Below, one piece after another: positions 37,261 through 49,132 of a DNA stretch of 64,000 nucleotides (the first letter of the stretch is position 1; the number at the start of each line of letters is the position of its first letter). Location: NCBI GenBank assembly GCA_050084985.1, contig JBITNC010000001.1, forward strand, positions 20,398,001 through 20,462,000, written 5' to 3'. The position numbers were made by a program, and so were the translations under genes. The notes under the pieces were generated by a model that made no database searches, was not told where the DNA came from, and saw only the letters and a program-made list of their open reading frames with translations. Source of the DNA: Nageia nagi. Lineage: Eukaryota > Pinophyta.

Positions 37261-37920
37261 ATCTCAACAAGGCACCATCAAAGGATTTTCTATATAAAAC
37301 ATTGCCACTAATAATATATTTCATAGAATTCCTTCTCAATCTTAATCTATCATTCCTAGTATATCTAGAAGGAATGCTTTGGTCTTTCAAGTAGCAATAG
37401 ATATCAAAGTACCAATCTTTACAAGATTCACTATTGGCAATAATATAGGATAAAATAGAATGAAAATGAGTTGTGTAAAATGGAGAACTTAACTTATGGA
37501 TAGTGAGAATGGTCTCCTCATCTTCAAGCTCAATTGGTACCAAAGAGGTTGCACTTGTCATAGCATTTGCATATCTATTATTAGTCCTAGGAATGGTATC
37601 AATAGTATGATTATCAAGGTTTTTCAGTAACTCAATCACAAAAATCCTATAAAGCTTTAGTTTCTCATCTTTGGTATCATAACTACCCTTCACTTGGTTG
37701 ACCACAAGCTATGAATCCCCATAAATTTCTATATCTATGATTTTTATTTCTAAATCTACCTTCAATCCTAATATTAGAGCCTCATACTTAGCCATATTAT
37801 TAGGGCATTTGAAATCCAATTTGTATGCCATAGGGATTACTTGATTAATAGGAGATACTAAAATAATACATTTTCCTTCTCCATGAATGCATTTAGAACC
37901 ATCAAAATATAGGGTCCATA
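37261..37920 (-). pseudogene. Second (archaeal-type) RNase H of the RT-deleted gypsy element
   Basis: The frame runs TLYFDGSKCIHGEGKCIILV, then CPNNMAKYEALILGLKV, then IEIYGDS, then a stop, then the open frame 37705-37250 with VNQVKGSYDTKDEKLKLY and IPRTNNRYANAMTSATS. The D-G-S, E and D of the catalytic set are visible; the position late in the domain has N where D is usual. The order matches the additional RNase H of plant Tat-lineage gypsy elements, placed between RT-RNase H and integrase. It is broken by a stop and frame changes. Confidence 0.7.
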
Positions 37921-38340
37921 CTATAGGCTCAACTTCTAGAAGATAAATATAATAATCAAGGATAGAGATCTCCTCAAAGTCATGCCATTAATGCCATGTT
38001 GAAAGGTCACCAAGCCATTTGAACCATTGATCCTAGTTAAAAATGTCAAAAAATTCTTCATGGACCATGTCCTCACCTTCTTAAGGGAATTTTGCTATTA
38101 GATCTACAATTGCCTATCCTTTAACAAATCTTTTTTCACTACATTAATATTAAAATCCTACAATAACATTACCCAATTTGCAAATCTACCTGATAAGTGT
38201 TATTTAGATATAAGATATTTTAAAGTATCAATAGGACTAACAACATATGTGGTCCAATATAATAAGTAATGCCTTAATTTTTTATTAGTAAATATCATAG
38301 CAAAGTAAATCTCCTTTTTGACTAACAAGGCCTTATAAGA
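37921..38340 (-). pseudogene. C-terminal part of first RNase H, fused to RT stub
   Basis: The frame reads YFAMIFTNKKLRHYLLYWTT, then IDTLKYLISK, then SGRFANWVMLL, as in the C-terminal part of the gypsy RT-linked RNase H. It follows without gap from the N-terminal RT stub at 38320-38460, so the RT palm, thumb and the start of RNase H are gone. Confidence 0.65.
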
Positions 38341-38470
38341 ATGCATTTTTCTAGGATTTTGCTTAATTGGCTTTGCATTTTCTTTTAGTGGCAAATTATG
38401 CATGAAAAATGAAGGATATAACCCAAGCATATCATCATAAGATAAAACAAAATTTTCAAAATGTGTAATG
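38320..38470 (-). pseudogene. N-terminal RT stub with internal deletion junction
   Basis: The open frame 38430-38200 begins MLGLYPSFFMHNLPLKENAK and goes on to MHSYKALLVKKEI, the start of the RT fingers. It then passes directly into RNase H residues at about 38320. In the relative at 53965-54309 the same words are followed by the RT fingers and palm. The missing part is the RT core including YxDD, so the copy cannot make RT. Confidence 0.7.
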
Positions 38471-38984
38471 AATTTAGATTTGTACCTTTCTTACTTGGAA
38501 GAGGCTAGGGATGCTCCAATTTGAAGCAATCTCTCTTTATCTATAGTACCAATGTTAATGTTTAACAATTGTTCTTATGGGAAGGTGAGATGCTTCTTTT
38601 GTTGTAAGAGTGATGTAAAATCCTTCATAGTAGGATTGGCAATCTCATCTTCCTCTAAGGGTTGAACCTATAAAACATCATGAAAATTGAAATCTTGGCC
38701 AAAGTAAGCATACTCATGAAGCATTTAAGAGGCATGACATTTTTTTTTTATATTTGGGAAATTTTGAATGTGCCTCCAAGTATTCAAGAAAATCATCATT
38801 ATTACTAAAAGAATCAAAGGCAAGAGGAAAGCTATGATCAATCCACATATCTTTATCCATTTCATCAAATAATTCTATCATATTAGATGTTTTAACAAAT
38901 TGTATAGGACCCCACTTTTGTTTGTCTTGTCCATCACTACCTAGACCTATTTTAGTAAGCTATGTTTTAGGATAAAAAGAAAAA

Positions 38985-39060
38985 TCAAACATAGCTTGCT
39001 TAGTTTTGCCTAAACCCCCTCCCTTGTACATGTAATTGTTAAGCATATACTTTTGAACAA
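38985..39060 (-). pseudogene. G-patch-like motif in pol linker
   Basis: The minus strand reads NYMYKGGGLGKTKQAM. Gly-rich K-G-x-G-L-G-K is typical of the G-patch, an RNA-binding motif known in some retroviral proteases. The relative at 54940-55010 has the same segment (YKGGDLENISKGI). Function here is inferred from the motif only. Confidence 0.45.
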
Positions 39061-39322
39061 AAGTAGAAGGAAAGATGTTACCTAACTTAGAATATGCAAG
39101 GACATCAATTATCAAAGATCAGTTCCTTGTGTTAGATTGATCAAAGCTGAAAGGGCCATTGATGTCACCATCCATATGATGTCGATGCTTTGTATTCATA
39201 ACAACATACTACTAGTAGCCTAAAACAACCAATGTTCAAGGCCATCCCAAGTCTTTAATGGATGCAAATAAGTTTTTATCATCTATTTTATAAGTTTCCA
39301 TACTTGTTTATGTGATTTACAC

Positions 39323-39780
39323 CTATTTATATATATTTTCCCTTGGTGTGGGATCATCCAAGTGTTCTATTTTGAAAAGTGGTGAAATCAAGGCCATCTC
39401 CTCAAAGTCAACAACATTGCATAGTGCATAGGAATTAAGATTAGCTAAAATTATGTATACTTCTCCTTGGAATTCAAATTTTAGCCTACCATGTAGTGTA
39501 GAAGGGACAAATTCCATATCATGGATCCAAGGTCTTCCTAAAAGTATGTTATAAGACAACTTAGAATTAACAACTTGAAACTTGGCTAGAATAGTTCTAA
39601 CTCCTATGGTAATCATGATGGTAGCTATGCCTAGTGGTTTCTTCGAAGAATTATCATAGGTTCTAATGTTGAAAGTGGCTTCTTCTAATGGGGGAATGGT
39701 TACACCTTTTTCTTATAATTGAGTCAAAAATATGTTAGAACATACATTCATAGCTAAACCATTATCTACCATGGTCCTTT
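39323..39780 (-). pseudogene. Protease region of the RT-deleted gypsy element
   Basis: The open frame 39616-39323 has KLSYNILLGRPWIHDMEFVP and STLHGRLKFEFQGEVYIILA. This is the L-G-R-x-W-I-H-D segment that closes the aspartic protease of plant Tat/Athila-type elements. Upstream, through stops, a DNGLAMNVCSN phrase stands where the D-[ST]-G active site would be, with N-G replacing it. The enzyme would process gag-pol. It is non-functional because of stops, and possibly the active-site change. Confidence 0.6.
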
Positions 39781-40099
39781 TAAATTCTTAATCATCTACC
39801 AAAGGTGTGATATATAAGGCTAAAAATTCATCTAGTAGTTCTTTGTTGAATATTTCAGATTTGTAAAAGAAGATAGTATCACTTTCCCTAATGGTTTGGA
39901 GCTTCTCAAAAAATGTAGCCATTAAAATGTTAGTAGGAATAATTTCATTCTTGAATAAAGCATATAAAACATCCCTATGAGCCTAAGTAGAAATGAGATC
40001 ATACAAGCTAATCTAGGTTAGTGTATTTTTTAATTGATCAATCATACTATAAAATTTAGGATCATGTTGGATACTTACTTTTTCAATGGTGACAAGATT

Positions 40100-41240
40100 T
40101 GGAATATTATAGGGAAATCCTCTTCATAAGTTAGCACACACCTCTTTGAATACTGTGACCACATTGATGGCATCTCCTTGTTTAGTATGGCATTCATTAG
40201 TCTTGTATCTTCCTTGTTCTATAAGGGCTATGATAGCTACTTCCAATGTTTTACAAAAGTTTGTAGCATACCCTTTTTGTCGATTATAAGCACAATATGC
40301 CTCAAAGTGTCCCAAAGGGGTATTATCATCAAATTTTTCAAGTGGGTGTAGGATGCCTTACTTCATTAAGTCCCTCAAAAGAATTCTTACTTGAATTAGA
40401 AATGTGTAGTTGATATCCTTTGAGGAAGTAGACCTTTGTGCCTTTGGAGGAGTCTTGGGTCTATCCTCCATATGAACTAGTTTCTCCTCTTTCTTGATGT
40501 ATGGTTTACTATTATATTTGAAAAAAGTGTTAGATGTATATTTAAGCTCTTCTATAGATAATAAAACATTTTCTTTTTGCACCAATTATTGAACTGAAGT
40601 ACTAAAACCAACATCCTTAGCACTAGGAGCATGCAATTTTGCTATAGGAATAATATATTCACTAAATATGCCATAAATCTTAGATTTATCTAGTTTAGAT
40701 CCAGTAGTTTGCCATAAAATTTTGAAGCATAATACATACTTCTTTATGGTTTCATTCCTCCCTTAATGAAGTGCACATAATTATGATATATTTCCTTGTT
40801 CTTTAATATTATGCATGTATTGACCCATAAATGTTTGAACTAAGGTTTTAAAGGAATCAATAGACTTACCAAGCAAAGAGTAAAACCATTGAAGATAATG
40901 AGATTCTTCTTGGGATCTTATTTTCCATTGAACATCTCAAATTTGAGGGTCTTATGATCAGGTGGTAAGGGAAAATTATGCATGTCATCTATCAAGGGTG
41001 AAACAAAAAATGCCATCATAGTCATTAGGATTGGATGTTGGGGAACTATTGGATGAATCTCCTAGATAAGTTGAGCTAGAACTTGGATTGTTGTTTGTAG
41101 CAATATCCCTTTTCAAGTCCAAAATATTCATGTTCAAAGCCTAAAGCATGGCTATTAGGTAATCCATCTTAGCATCACTAACATCCTAAAGATAGAGATA
41201 TGTGGCACTCGCATCCTAATCCTAATAAGAAGGGTTAGCA
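40100..41240 (-). pseudogene. gag of the RT-deleted gypsy element
   Basis: Readable parts, in order on the minus strand, are LLGKSIDSFKTLVQTFMGQY near 40870-40810, the open frame 40585-40358 (Lys-rich linker), and 40315-40124. The last has AYCAYNRQKGYATNFCKTLE, a knuckle-like segment seen in Tat-type gag with C and H ligands partly changed (H to Y at K-G-H), followed by IIALIEQGRY. Gag would form the particle and bind RNA. Stops separate the pieces. Confidence 0.6.
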
Positions 41241-41289
41241 CAATCTTACCTCCAAGGAAATATGAATCAAATAGTAAATTTCACCAAAA

Positions 41290-41900
41290 TGTAGACCCAA
41301 AATAATGCATATAATTGTTTATGGGGTTGATTAATGCACTATTAGGACTACTTTGTAAATATTGACACATATATCAAAAAACATGTAACAGGAATGTAGT
41401 AGTGTTTACTTAGATTCTATATTCATTACATTAATCAAAAAATGCATAAAGAATAGACCATACATTCATGAATAATAATGCCATTGGCACCCTATAATTG
41501 GTACACCATTGGCACTATAGGAGAATGTAATGATGAGCGAATTAGCAAATAATCAAATGATGAACATACATACAAACTCATAGAATAATAGATGTGCAAT
41601 ATAGATATAGATAAAGCAAGTTGCAATCCTTAAAATTATATTCAATTGATAATCCTTTTATTAGCTTTAAATGATTATTATCCCATGATTCAATCATGAT
41701 ATATAGGTTAGCAAATGATTCCTTTATATATGATACAAGTTTTCATGACTTTGATATTTTGGCTACTTGTACATTCCACAAGGGTTAAATACATGGCCTA
41801 CACCTCTTTTATATATTTTTAATCCCTTTTTAAATAATACATTATTAAGGGATTAAAATGATTTATTAAATATATAAAGGTTAATTTTAAGGCATCTACA
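41290..41900 (-). repeat. 5' LTR of the RT-deleted gypsy element
   Basis: 611 bp, starting TGTAGACCC and ending CTACA on the plus strand. On the minus strand the LTR is followed by TTTTGGTGAAATTTAC, where a PBS starting TGG would lie. Confidence 0.85.
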
Positions 41901-43927
41901 ATTATGGTCATCTTCATCTAGTTTTATAATTTTAGTACCAACTCTAATAGGTAATCAAGGTGTCTAATTTTGTTTTTTTATATTTTCAATTTGATCGATT
42001 GCACTTGCATAAGTTTTTCATTAGAATTCCTCCTTACGTATTTCTTATTCCATTATCTACAATTGTGATTTATTAATAAACATATTTTTTATTTTAACCA
42101 TTATTCATGTTTCTTCCATCCACCATCTCCTTATCATACCCCTCCATCCATTGATCTTTTTATATGTCCTTATTATCCATTTTTATTTAGATGTATGTGG
42201 GATACACACATGCTTGAGTATCAGGAGATAAGAAAAGCTTCTTTAGTATTTATGCATATAAACTACACACACAACTAATTCAAGAGGAGGTCATCCTCCT
42301 TTCATGTGTGTGGTATGTACACATGATTTAGTTGGGAGGAGATGTGATAGCTTTGTTTAATAATTATTTTTAATGTACATAATACACTTATCTCTAAGTT
42401 GGGTGGAGTTGAATAAGTTTATTTTTCTATGCTGTGTGCACCAAATATAAGTCTATATAACAAATACAAAATAAAAGAGAAGAAAAAAGTAAATACAAAA
42501 ATAAAACCAATCATTGTTGAACAAATGTTAATGATATATGACATGAAGCTCCAACAAAATTATTGAATTTTTTTTATAGTGGGGTTTCCTAATTTTGATT
42601 TTCTACAAAGATGTTAGTTGATACTCATGTAACATGGATGCTTGAGGAGTCACTCAATGATGGAGGAAAAATATGAAGGATAATGTTACAAACATATAAA
42701 TTCTAATTACCCTCTTAATTTAGTATATAAGAAGGAGAAATACAAGATATTTCTCTTATGTAAGGACATACAATATATTTTAGTTAGGGAGAGATGAAGA
42801 GTACATATAATATCCATTTTATATATAGTATTTTTAGCTATTTTCATTCATTCTACTATACCATTTTATAGTTCATTATTTATTAATAGAAAATTAAGTA
42901 TTTATTCAATACATTTGTTGATTAGCATGATGTGAGATGCATTAAGTTGGGATCATACTAGCCAATATTAGATGGATGAGGTATAACCTTTGGTTTTATA
43001 ATATGGTGCTTTGATGAACTATCTCCTTTCAAACCTCATTGCTCATAGAAAGAGTAATAAATCCTATGAACAAAACTCCCTCATATATAAGAGAGGCACA
43101 TTCCTATATTGGGCAAAATCACTCCTTTAATTCTGAAATGACTAACCCACATACAAAGTGGATATTCTCATGAGAATTATTCTTCATACACAAAGATAAA
43201 TATTGTAAGATTTTAGGATTCATAGTTCAATTCTAATGTTATTATGGTAAATTTTTCTCCAATAGGAATTGAACACCTTTCATTTGAAGTTAAAAGTGTA
43301 AGAAAGAGAGGGACAAGGGAACTAGAAAGAGTTTGGTACTTAAATATATTAAGAGGTACTAAAAAGAAATGGGAATTGGTAGATCATGAGGTCAAGTCAA
43401 GATTATAGCATGTTAAAGAAAAATTGTGGGGGAGGATACCTAAATCACATCCATATATTAACACAAATTCACATATCCATGAAAAAATAACTATGTATAA
43501 TAAATACTAATGTATCAACCATTATTGTTTGGGATGTAAGAAGAACTAATCGAATTTATATTTTCAAACATTCATATATATAGGCATCAAAATAAAAGAG
43601 CAAACATGACCTAGTTCAATTTGATACAAAATAAGCATTTTTCTATTATAAAAGGTAAATGCAAGGTAATCCTCCCTTTATTACATTATTAAGCTCCCTA
43701 TTTATAATATACAATATCTCTACTTAAAAATATAATAACTAATTATAATTCTAAGATACTTCAATTAACTCTAGTCCTATTATACAAAATTGGTATATTC
43801 ATATCATTTACAACAAGAGAATAATTTGAGAATACTTAACAATATCTAAAAGATTACTTTTTGATCACTAGGGTATCACCTTAAGATTAATACATGATGT
43901 TGTTAACTTAGGCTTATCCCTTCATGC

Positions 43928-43932
43928 ATAAT

Positions 43933-43964
<32 letters not shown>

Positions 43965-43972
43965 ATACTGAA
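43928..43972. repeat. (AT)n microsatellite
   Basis: Alternating AT with two AA breaks. Confidence 0.85.
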
Positions 43973-46314
43973 CTACTAATTTTAATGATGTAACTGCACT
44001 CTTACACATGCACTTATTCATATCAGGGTTACCAGTAGAATGATATTTTACTATAGGAACTTTGTATGCTTTATTTTAGGCCTTCTCCTCATGCTATATA
44101 CATGATATCTTGATCATAATTTGATCTTTGGGTTATTTTAGGGATTCCATTATGCAATAAGCATTTCTAATCAACTATCATTTCAACTTTCTACTAGCTG
44201 GTATTTAACTTCAATTGGTCTTAGCTCTGCCCTACTAGATCATTATTTCTTCCTTCTAGAGACATTGGTTGCTATTATGGGGGTATCCTTCGAGGATCTT
44301 TCTTGTTCCTAGAACATTACTAACACATTCTATGAACTGGTTGGATCCTTCTTAGTATTTTATTATCAAAAATGTGAGATGTAATGGATGATATTATTTT
44401 CTTAAGATGAATAATCTTGGTATTTTTAGTTTATGCTTCGTTGCTGACATTAGCTCTAATCTTGAAACCTTCATGTACTTTCTTCATTAACTAGCTATTT
44501 CACTTCACTAGATGTTCACTATCACATGACTTACATCATCTAAAGAGGTTTGATGATCTATTATTGGCATCATCTTTAAATTTCCATCTTATATTGATGG
44601 ATATATTTGCTCATTGAGTGTTCAACATTCAAACCTTAACATAATCCACTCTAGATGGCTGATAGTAGTTTATTTTTATCATTTTTCTATAGCTTATGTC
44701 ATCTACCAACTCTAAGATTTTTAGGTGATTTTTCAACCAATTTTGATTTATGTTGATCTTCAGTATAATCTTTATAATTTTTATCCCTAGATGCTAATGA
44801 GATGAATATCCATATTTTAAAACCCTTTGTGCATGATACTTCAACATTTGAAGGGGCTATGGTGACATGAAAAAGGTCTCAATTGAAGTGAGAGAGATTA
44901 GCAAACCATTAAGGGAAGTATTGGACACTGTGATAACATATCCTCCTACTTGTGAATGTCCATATCATGATTTTGTATACAACTTGGTATTTTGATAAAC
45001 TATTAAATATATTAGAAAAGATAAAGAGTTTAACATCCATCTTGCTAAATTTGTTAGTTTGTACGTATCTAAATATTTAAGATATAGGTATGGTTGTAAT
45101 AAAGCATGTGTATGTAGTTTCTTATAGCTAATTATTCTATCTAATCAATCAACTCAAATAGATTCATAGACCTATCCAAGTTGCTATTGTATTTTTGTTT
45201 AACCAATCCATGTACAATAACTTGAATACCTATTTATTTGCATAGTTATCAACAAATCAAATGAGAGACTTATACTTATTAAAAATAGGCAAATTATATA
45301 TTGTTGGCAATATATTGAAATATGATTTTACATGTTGTATGAAGCATTGAAAAAGATCTATAAAAAAATATGACACCAAAATGGAAATGTACTAAAAACA
45401 TAGCAACACACTATTGTATGCAAAATTTTTAATATGCCATACTATCAACAACTTAAATGAGGGATTTATACTTATCAAAAGTTGGAAAATATTATATTAT
45501 TGGAAATTTATTGAAAAATTATTTCTAGTAGTGGATCAAACATATAAAATTGTATTTTATAAAAAAAATATATTTATAATTTTTGAAAGTTAATGCAAGA
45601 GAAATGGACTATGTAAAGTTAAACAAAAAAATTATAAAATATATATTTTTGTATAGATAAAATATGAAAATGTGTACAAATTAGAAATATGCAAGTATTA
45701 TACCATTAAAAATATATGGAAATAATTATTTTAATAGTGTAACAAATAAAAACAATATTGTTCTATGAAAGAAGTTATCATGCATGGAAGAAAACTTTTT
45801 ATAAGGATAAAAAGGTTAAAATTTACTATAGTTGTACACAACAATGGATAACAAGCCAATTTTGGTTCTCATTAGAATCAATATAAAGTAACAAATATAA
45901 GGAATAACATGAGTATTTGGTGGCAAATCAACTCATTGTACATCAATATAATCAAGTTACATGTATAAACCCCAATTAGAATAAGACTAGATGCATTAGA
46001 ATAAAATTGAAATAATTATTATAAATAAAAATAAATAGTCTATTGAGTAGATATCCCTTCTAATAACTACATAAGCATTGTATTTATTTATTAGAATGAG
46101 GGATATGAAAATGAAAAATATTGTAGTAAAAACTAGAGGATAGAAGAAAAACAAGTATTACAGGATGTAATATTATTATAATTTTGAAATTATTTCAAAG
46201 AAAAGAAGTATTATCATCTATATGAGCATTGTGTAAATTAAATTCATAAAGTCATTATGTAAATTAAAGTCATAAATTAAAGTTACAAACAATATTATTA
46301 TTAGGATATGGTAT

Positions 46315-46390
46315 CTTCACCTATCACAATTGATAAAGTTTAAGCTATGAACAATTTATGTAGAGGGTTAGAATTTGAAGGCATACCTCC
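46315..46390 (+). repeat. Possible tRNA-derived SINE head
   Basis: CTATCACAATTGATAAAGT at 46321 resembles an A box region. GGGTTAGAATTT at 46365 resembles a B box (GGTTCGAATTC type), and the two are about 45 bases apart as in tRNA genes. It does not fold into a clean cloverleaf by eye. A decayed SINE is the best guess. Confidence 0.2.
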
Positions 46391-46700
46391 CACTTCAACT
46401 TTTTCAAATGCATACTCGGTAACTCTTCTAATAGAATTTCATAATTAATTTTTCTATTATACTTATTTTTTAATAAATTTATATATTATCTCTAATTCAT
46501 TAATCTATAGCAATAAATTAATTTGAGTACAATTACAAATTATGTTTTTAATAAATAAGTTACAATTTATTTACCCTATACAATTTATAATACCTTTTTA
46601 GGAAAAACAACACTATCAATCATTGATGGAGCCAATTTTGCAATTTTAGGTAAGGCATGAGATAATATCATCTATGTGTTATTGTCACTTGGTGATGGTG

Positions 46701-46712
46701 CTCTGATATGAT
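46701..46712 (-). other. Orphan primer-binding site
   Basis: The minus strand reads TCATATCAGAGC, then ACCATCACCAAG. It matches TGGTATCAGAGC at 10 of 12 positions, the two differences being consistent with decay. It suggests a minus-strand LTR element whose interior lies to the left and whose LTR began right of here, just where the copia element inserted. Confidence 0.4.
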
Positions 46713-46717
46713 CTTTA

Positions 46718-47244
46718 TGAATAATTTAGACAATTACATAATATTGGAACATAAGATAACAGATTGCATTAACTGAACTTACAATGGAGCAAGATTACAA
46801 TCAAGGAGCTTCAAACATGAAGCTTCACACAGCCAACAATGGAGATACAAATTTGTAGCAAGAAGAAGTGAAAAACTAAACTAGCAACTCAACTTACTCA
46901 AGCTATGAATCATACAAACCTACAGTAACTGAAGCCAAGAGTAATTACACATGTCAATTACATCAAGGTGAACTGAAAATCAAATGCTAAATGTAACAAG
47001 AAAGAAAGAAAATGCCTCAGCTAGCTGAAGTGGAGTGAAACAAATTTCTGTAGCTAGCTACCACTTTGAGGGCTAGTCAAGAAGGTCTAGCTGGTGGTGT
47101 GAGGGTCAGCTAAGATTTAGGGTTCGGTTGGCCAGCTAAGAGGCTGGTTGGCTAGTTATACTAGCTAGTCTGAAGATAGTTGACTCTTCCTAGAATTGAC
47201 AACTTAAGGTTAAATGCCTCGAATTTGATGCTAAGTTGTCTACA
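46718..47244 (-). repeat. 3' LTR of the minus-strand copia element
   Basis: 527 bp, same length as 51547-52073. An internal GGCTGGTTGGCTAGTTATAC region contains short GCTAGCT-type repeats. Confidence 0.95.
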
Positions 47245-47996
47245 TTCTCCCCCTTGATGCAAAGAGGACTCACCATGGAGTCTCTAAGCATCACATATTG
47301 AGCTTTGAAAACATCTTTTGTGAAAATATTAGCCAAGTTGATCTTAGTGTTGCAATAGTGAAGCTCAATTTGGTCCTTCTCCACCATGTCACGAATGAAG
47401 TGGTACTTGAGTTGGAAGTGCTTTGACCTACTATGGTGGATGGGATTGTGTGCCAACTAAATGGCACTTTGGTTGTCACAATAAAGAATTATTGGTCCAT
47501 GTTGTTTCTCACCAATTTCATCAAGTAGTTTTCTTAGCCATAAGGCTTGTGCACTAGCTACGGTGAGGGCTATATACTCAGCCTCACAAGAAGAGAGAGC
47601 AACTGTATATTACTTCTTAGAACTCCATGTTATCATTCCTGAACCAAGTGAGAAACATTGCCTAGAAGTGGACTTCCTATCATCCAAATTGTTGCCCCAA
47701 TCACTGTCACTAAAACCAACAAGCTTAAACTTTTCAACATGAGAGTAGTGAAGACCATAACTAATGGTACCTTTGACATACCTCAAAATGCATTTTATAG
47801 CCTTCAAATGCAAAATAGAAGGATCATTCATGTATCTAGATACCAAAGAGACAACAAATTGTATATCAGGCCTAGTGTTGCAAAGGAACATAAGGCTACC
47901 AACTATGCTTCTAAATTCTGTCACACTTACTTTTGGAGCACCATCATCCTTACAAAGCAACTCACCATGAGCTACAGGATTGTGAATAGAGTACAA
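47190..47996 (-). pseudogene. RNase H of the minus-strand copia element
   Basis: The open frame 47996-47610 reads VTEFRSIVGSLMFLCNTRPD, VSLVSRYMNDPSILHLKAIK, ILRYVKGTISYGLHY, then LVGFSDSDWGNNLDDRKSTS. After a stop (SSKK*YT, Gln in relatives) come LSSCEAEYIALT, then LYCDNQSAI and a further stop (again Gln in relatives), then HSRSKHFQLKYHFIRD and NLANIFTK. The D-S-D-W, E and D residues of the copia RNase H are present, so only the stops disable it. It degrades RNA in hybrids after reverse transcription. Confidence 0.85.
47245..47256 (-). other. Polypurine tract of the minus-strand copia element
   Basis: On the minus strand CAAGGGGGAGAA abuts TGTAGACAAC of the 3' LTR, the classical copia arrangement. 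Confidence 0.9.
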
Positions 47997-49132
47997 TTCA
48001 TCATACCATACTTAGAAAGCATGTCTCTTGCATATTTACTTTGATAAACAAAAATCTCTTCTTGACATTGGTGGACCTTCATGCCAAGAAAGTACCTCAT
48101 AAGGCCCAAATCCTTCATTTCAAACTCATTCATCAAATCAGTCTTAAATTTGTTGTTCAAGATGGGATCACTTCCCATATATATCAAATCATCAACATAA
48201 AGAGAAATAAGAAAAATCTGATTACCTTCTCTCTTGATGTAGAGTGTTGGCTCATTCTTGCTCCTCATGAGTCCAAAATTCTGAAAGTATCCATCTATGT
48301 GAGTGTACCAAGCTCTTGGAGCTTGCTTAAGACCATACAAGGCCTTTTTGAGCTTGTACACATGATGTTCTTTGCCTTACACTTGAAAACCTTGAGGTTT
48401 CTATACAAAAACCTCTTCATCCAAGTAACCATTCAAGAATGCACTCTTCACATCCATGTGGTAAACACTCTAATGGTTTTGGGCAGCCATTGAAAGGAGC
48501 AACCTTACTGTTTCTTGCCTTGCAACCGGTGCAAAAGTCTCTTCAAAGTCTACACCATGTTTTTGTGTGAAGCTTTTAGCAACCAATATTGCTTTGTGTC
48601 TCTCTATGGTACCATCACTATTGTACTTGGTCTTGTAGACCCACTTGGAGCCCACACACCTCTTTCCTTTGGGCAACTCACAAAGTTCCCAAGTTTCATT
48701 TTTGTTTATGGAGTGAAGATCCTCTTGCATAGCCTTCACCCACACATTTTTGGTGCAAGCTTCCTCATAACAATATGGATCAAAAATAGAAATATTAGTA
48801 TTTTGGGCTGCACACAAAGCATAGTTCACCATCTCACCCTTTGGATCCTCATCAAGTTCCATATTGCTAAATTGCTTAACAAACTTCTCCATTTCATGAA
48901 ATTGACTTCTTGTTAATCTTTGATGGAAATTTTGATCTAAAACTTGAGAAGGAGGATGGTTTTGAAAGTGTCTTTTACCTCTCTTGGTCTTCATAACTTC
49001 TTGGATCACATTTGGAGAGCCACCACTTGAAGGTGAGCTTGGAGTGGATTTTGAGCTTTGAGATGGACTTGATGGAGGACTTGGAGGCACCACTTGGAGG
49101 TTTGGAAGAGAATTTGATCTCTTGGGCTGCAC
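47972..49132 (-). pseudogene. Reverse transcriptase of the minus-strand copia element
   Basis: Two large open frames. 49132-48470 starts in the Ser/Pro-rich linker and includes CTKNVWVKAMQEDLHSINKN, NETWELCELPKGKRCVGSKW, VYKTKYNSDGTIERHKA and DFEETFAPVARQETVRLL. A stop follows at AAQNH*, then the segment HMDVKSAFLNGYLDEEVFV, more stops, and 48361-47972 with YKLKKALYGLKQAPRAWY and the catalytic box YVDD at 48188-48199, then EFEMKDLGLMRYFLGMKVHQ. So all RT blocks are present (RVT_2 family), separated by about three stops. Confidence 0.9.

Larger units (their letters stand above)
34298..41900 (-). mobile_element. Ty3/gypsy retrotransposon with internal RT deletion
   Basis: The LTRs are 34298-34937 and 41290-41900. 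The target duplication attat is perfect (34293-34297 and 41901-41905). The polypurine tract and gene order set the minus orientation: gag (right), protease, G-patch-like motif, RT stub, RNase H, second RNase H, integrase (left). The 7.6-kb total is short for this group because most of RT is missing. The second, archaeal-type RNase H is a hallmark of plant Tat-lineage elements. The 3' non-coding part holds a 193-bp tandem repeat. It could move only with help from a complete relative. Confidence 0.85.
41901..46700. other. Anonymous AT-rich DNA
   Basis: No open frame above about 60 codons and no retroelement domain is evident. It resumes the DNA interrupted at 34297. An AT microsatellite lies at 43928-43972. 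The part 44000-44900 is somewhat less AT-rich and carries no visible repeat. A tRNA-like segment is at 46315-46390. The last bases hold an orphan PBS. Confidence 0.4.

Noticed and set aside
44000-44900. Slightly less AT-rich stretch as a possible host exon
   Set aside because: There is no open frame of useful length, no splice-bounded coding signal and no recognisable motif on either strand.
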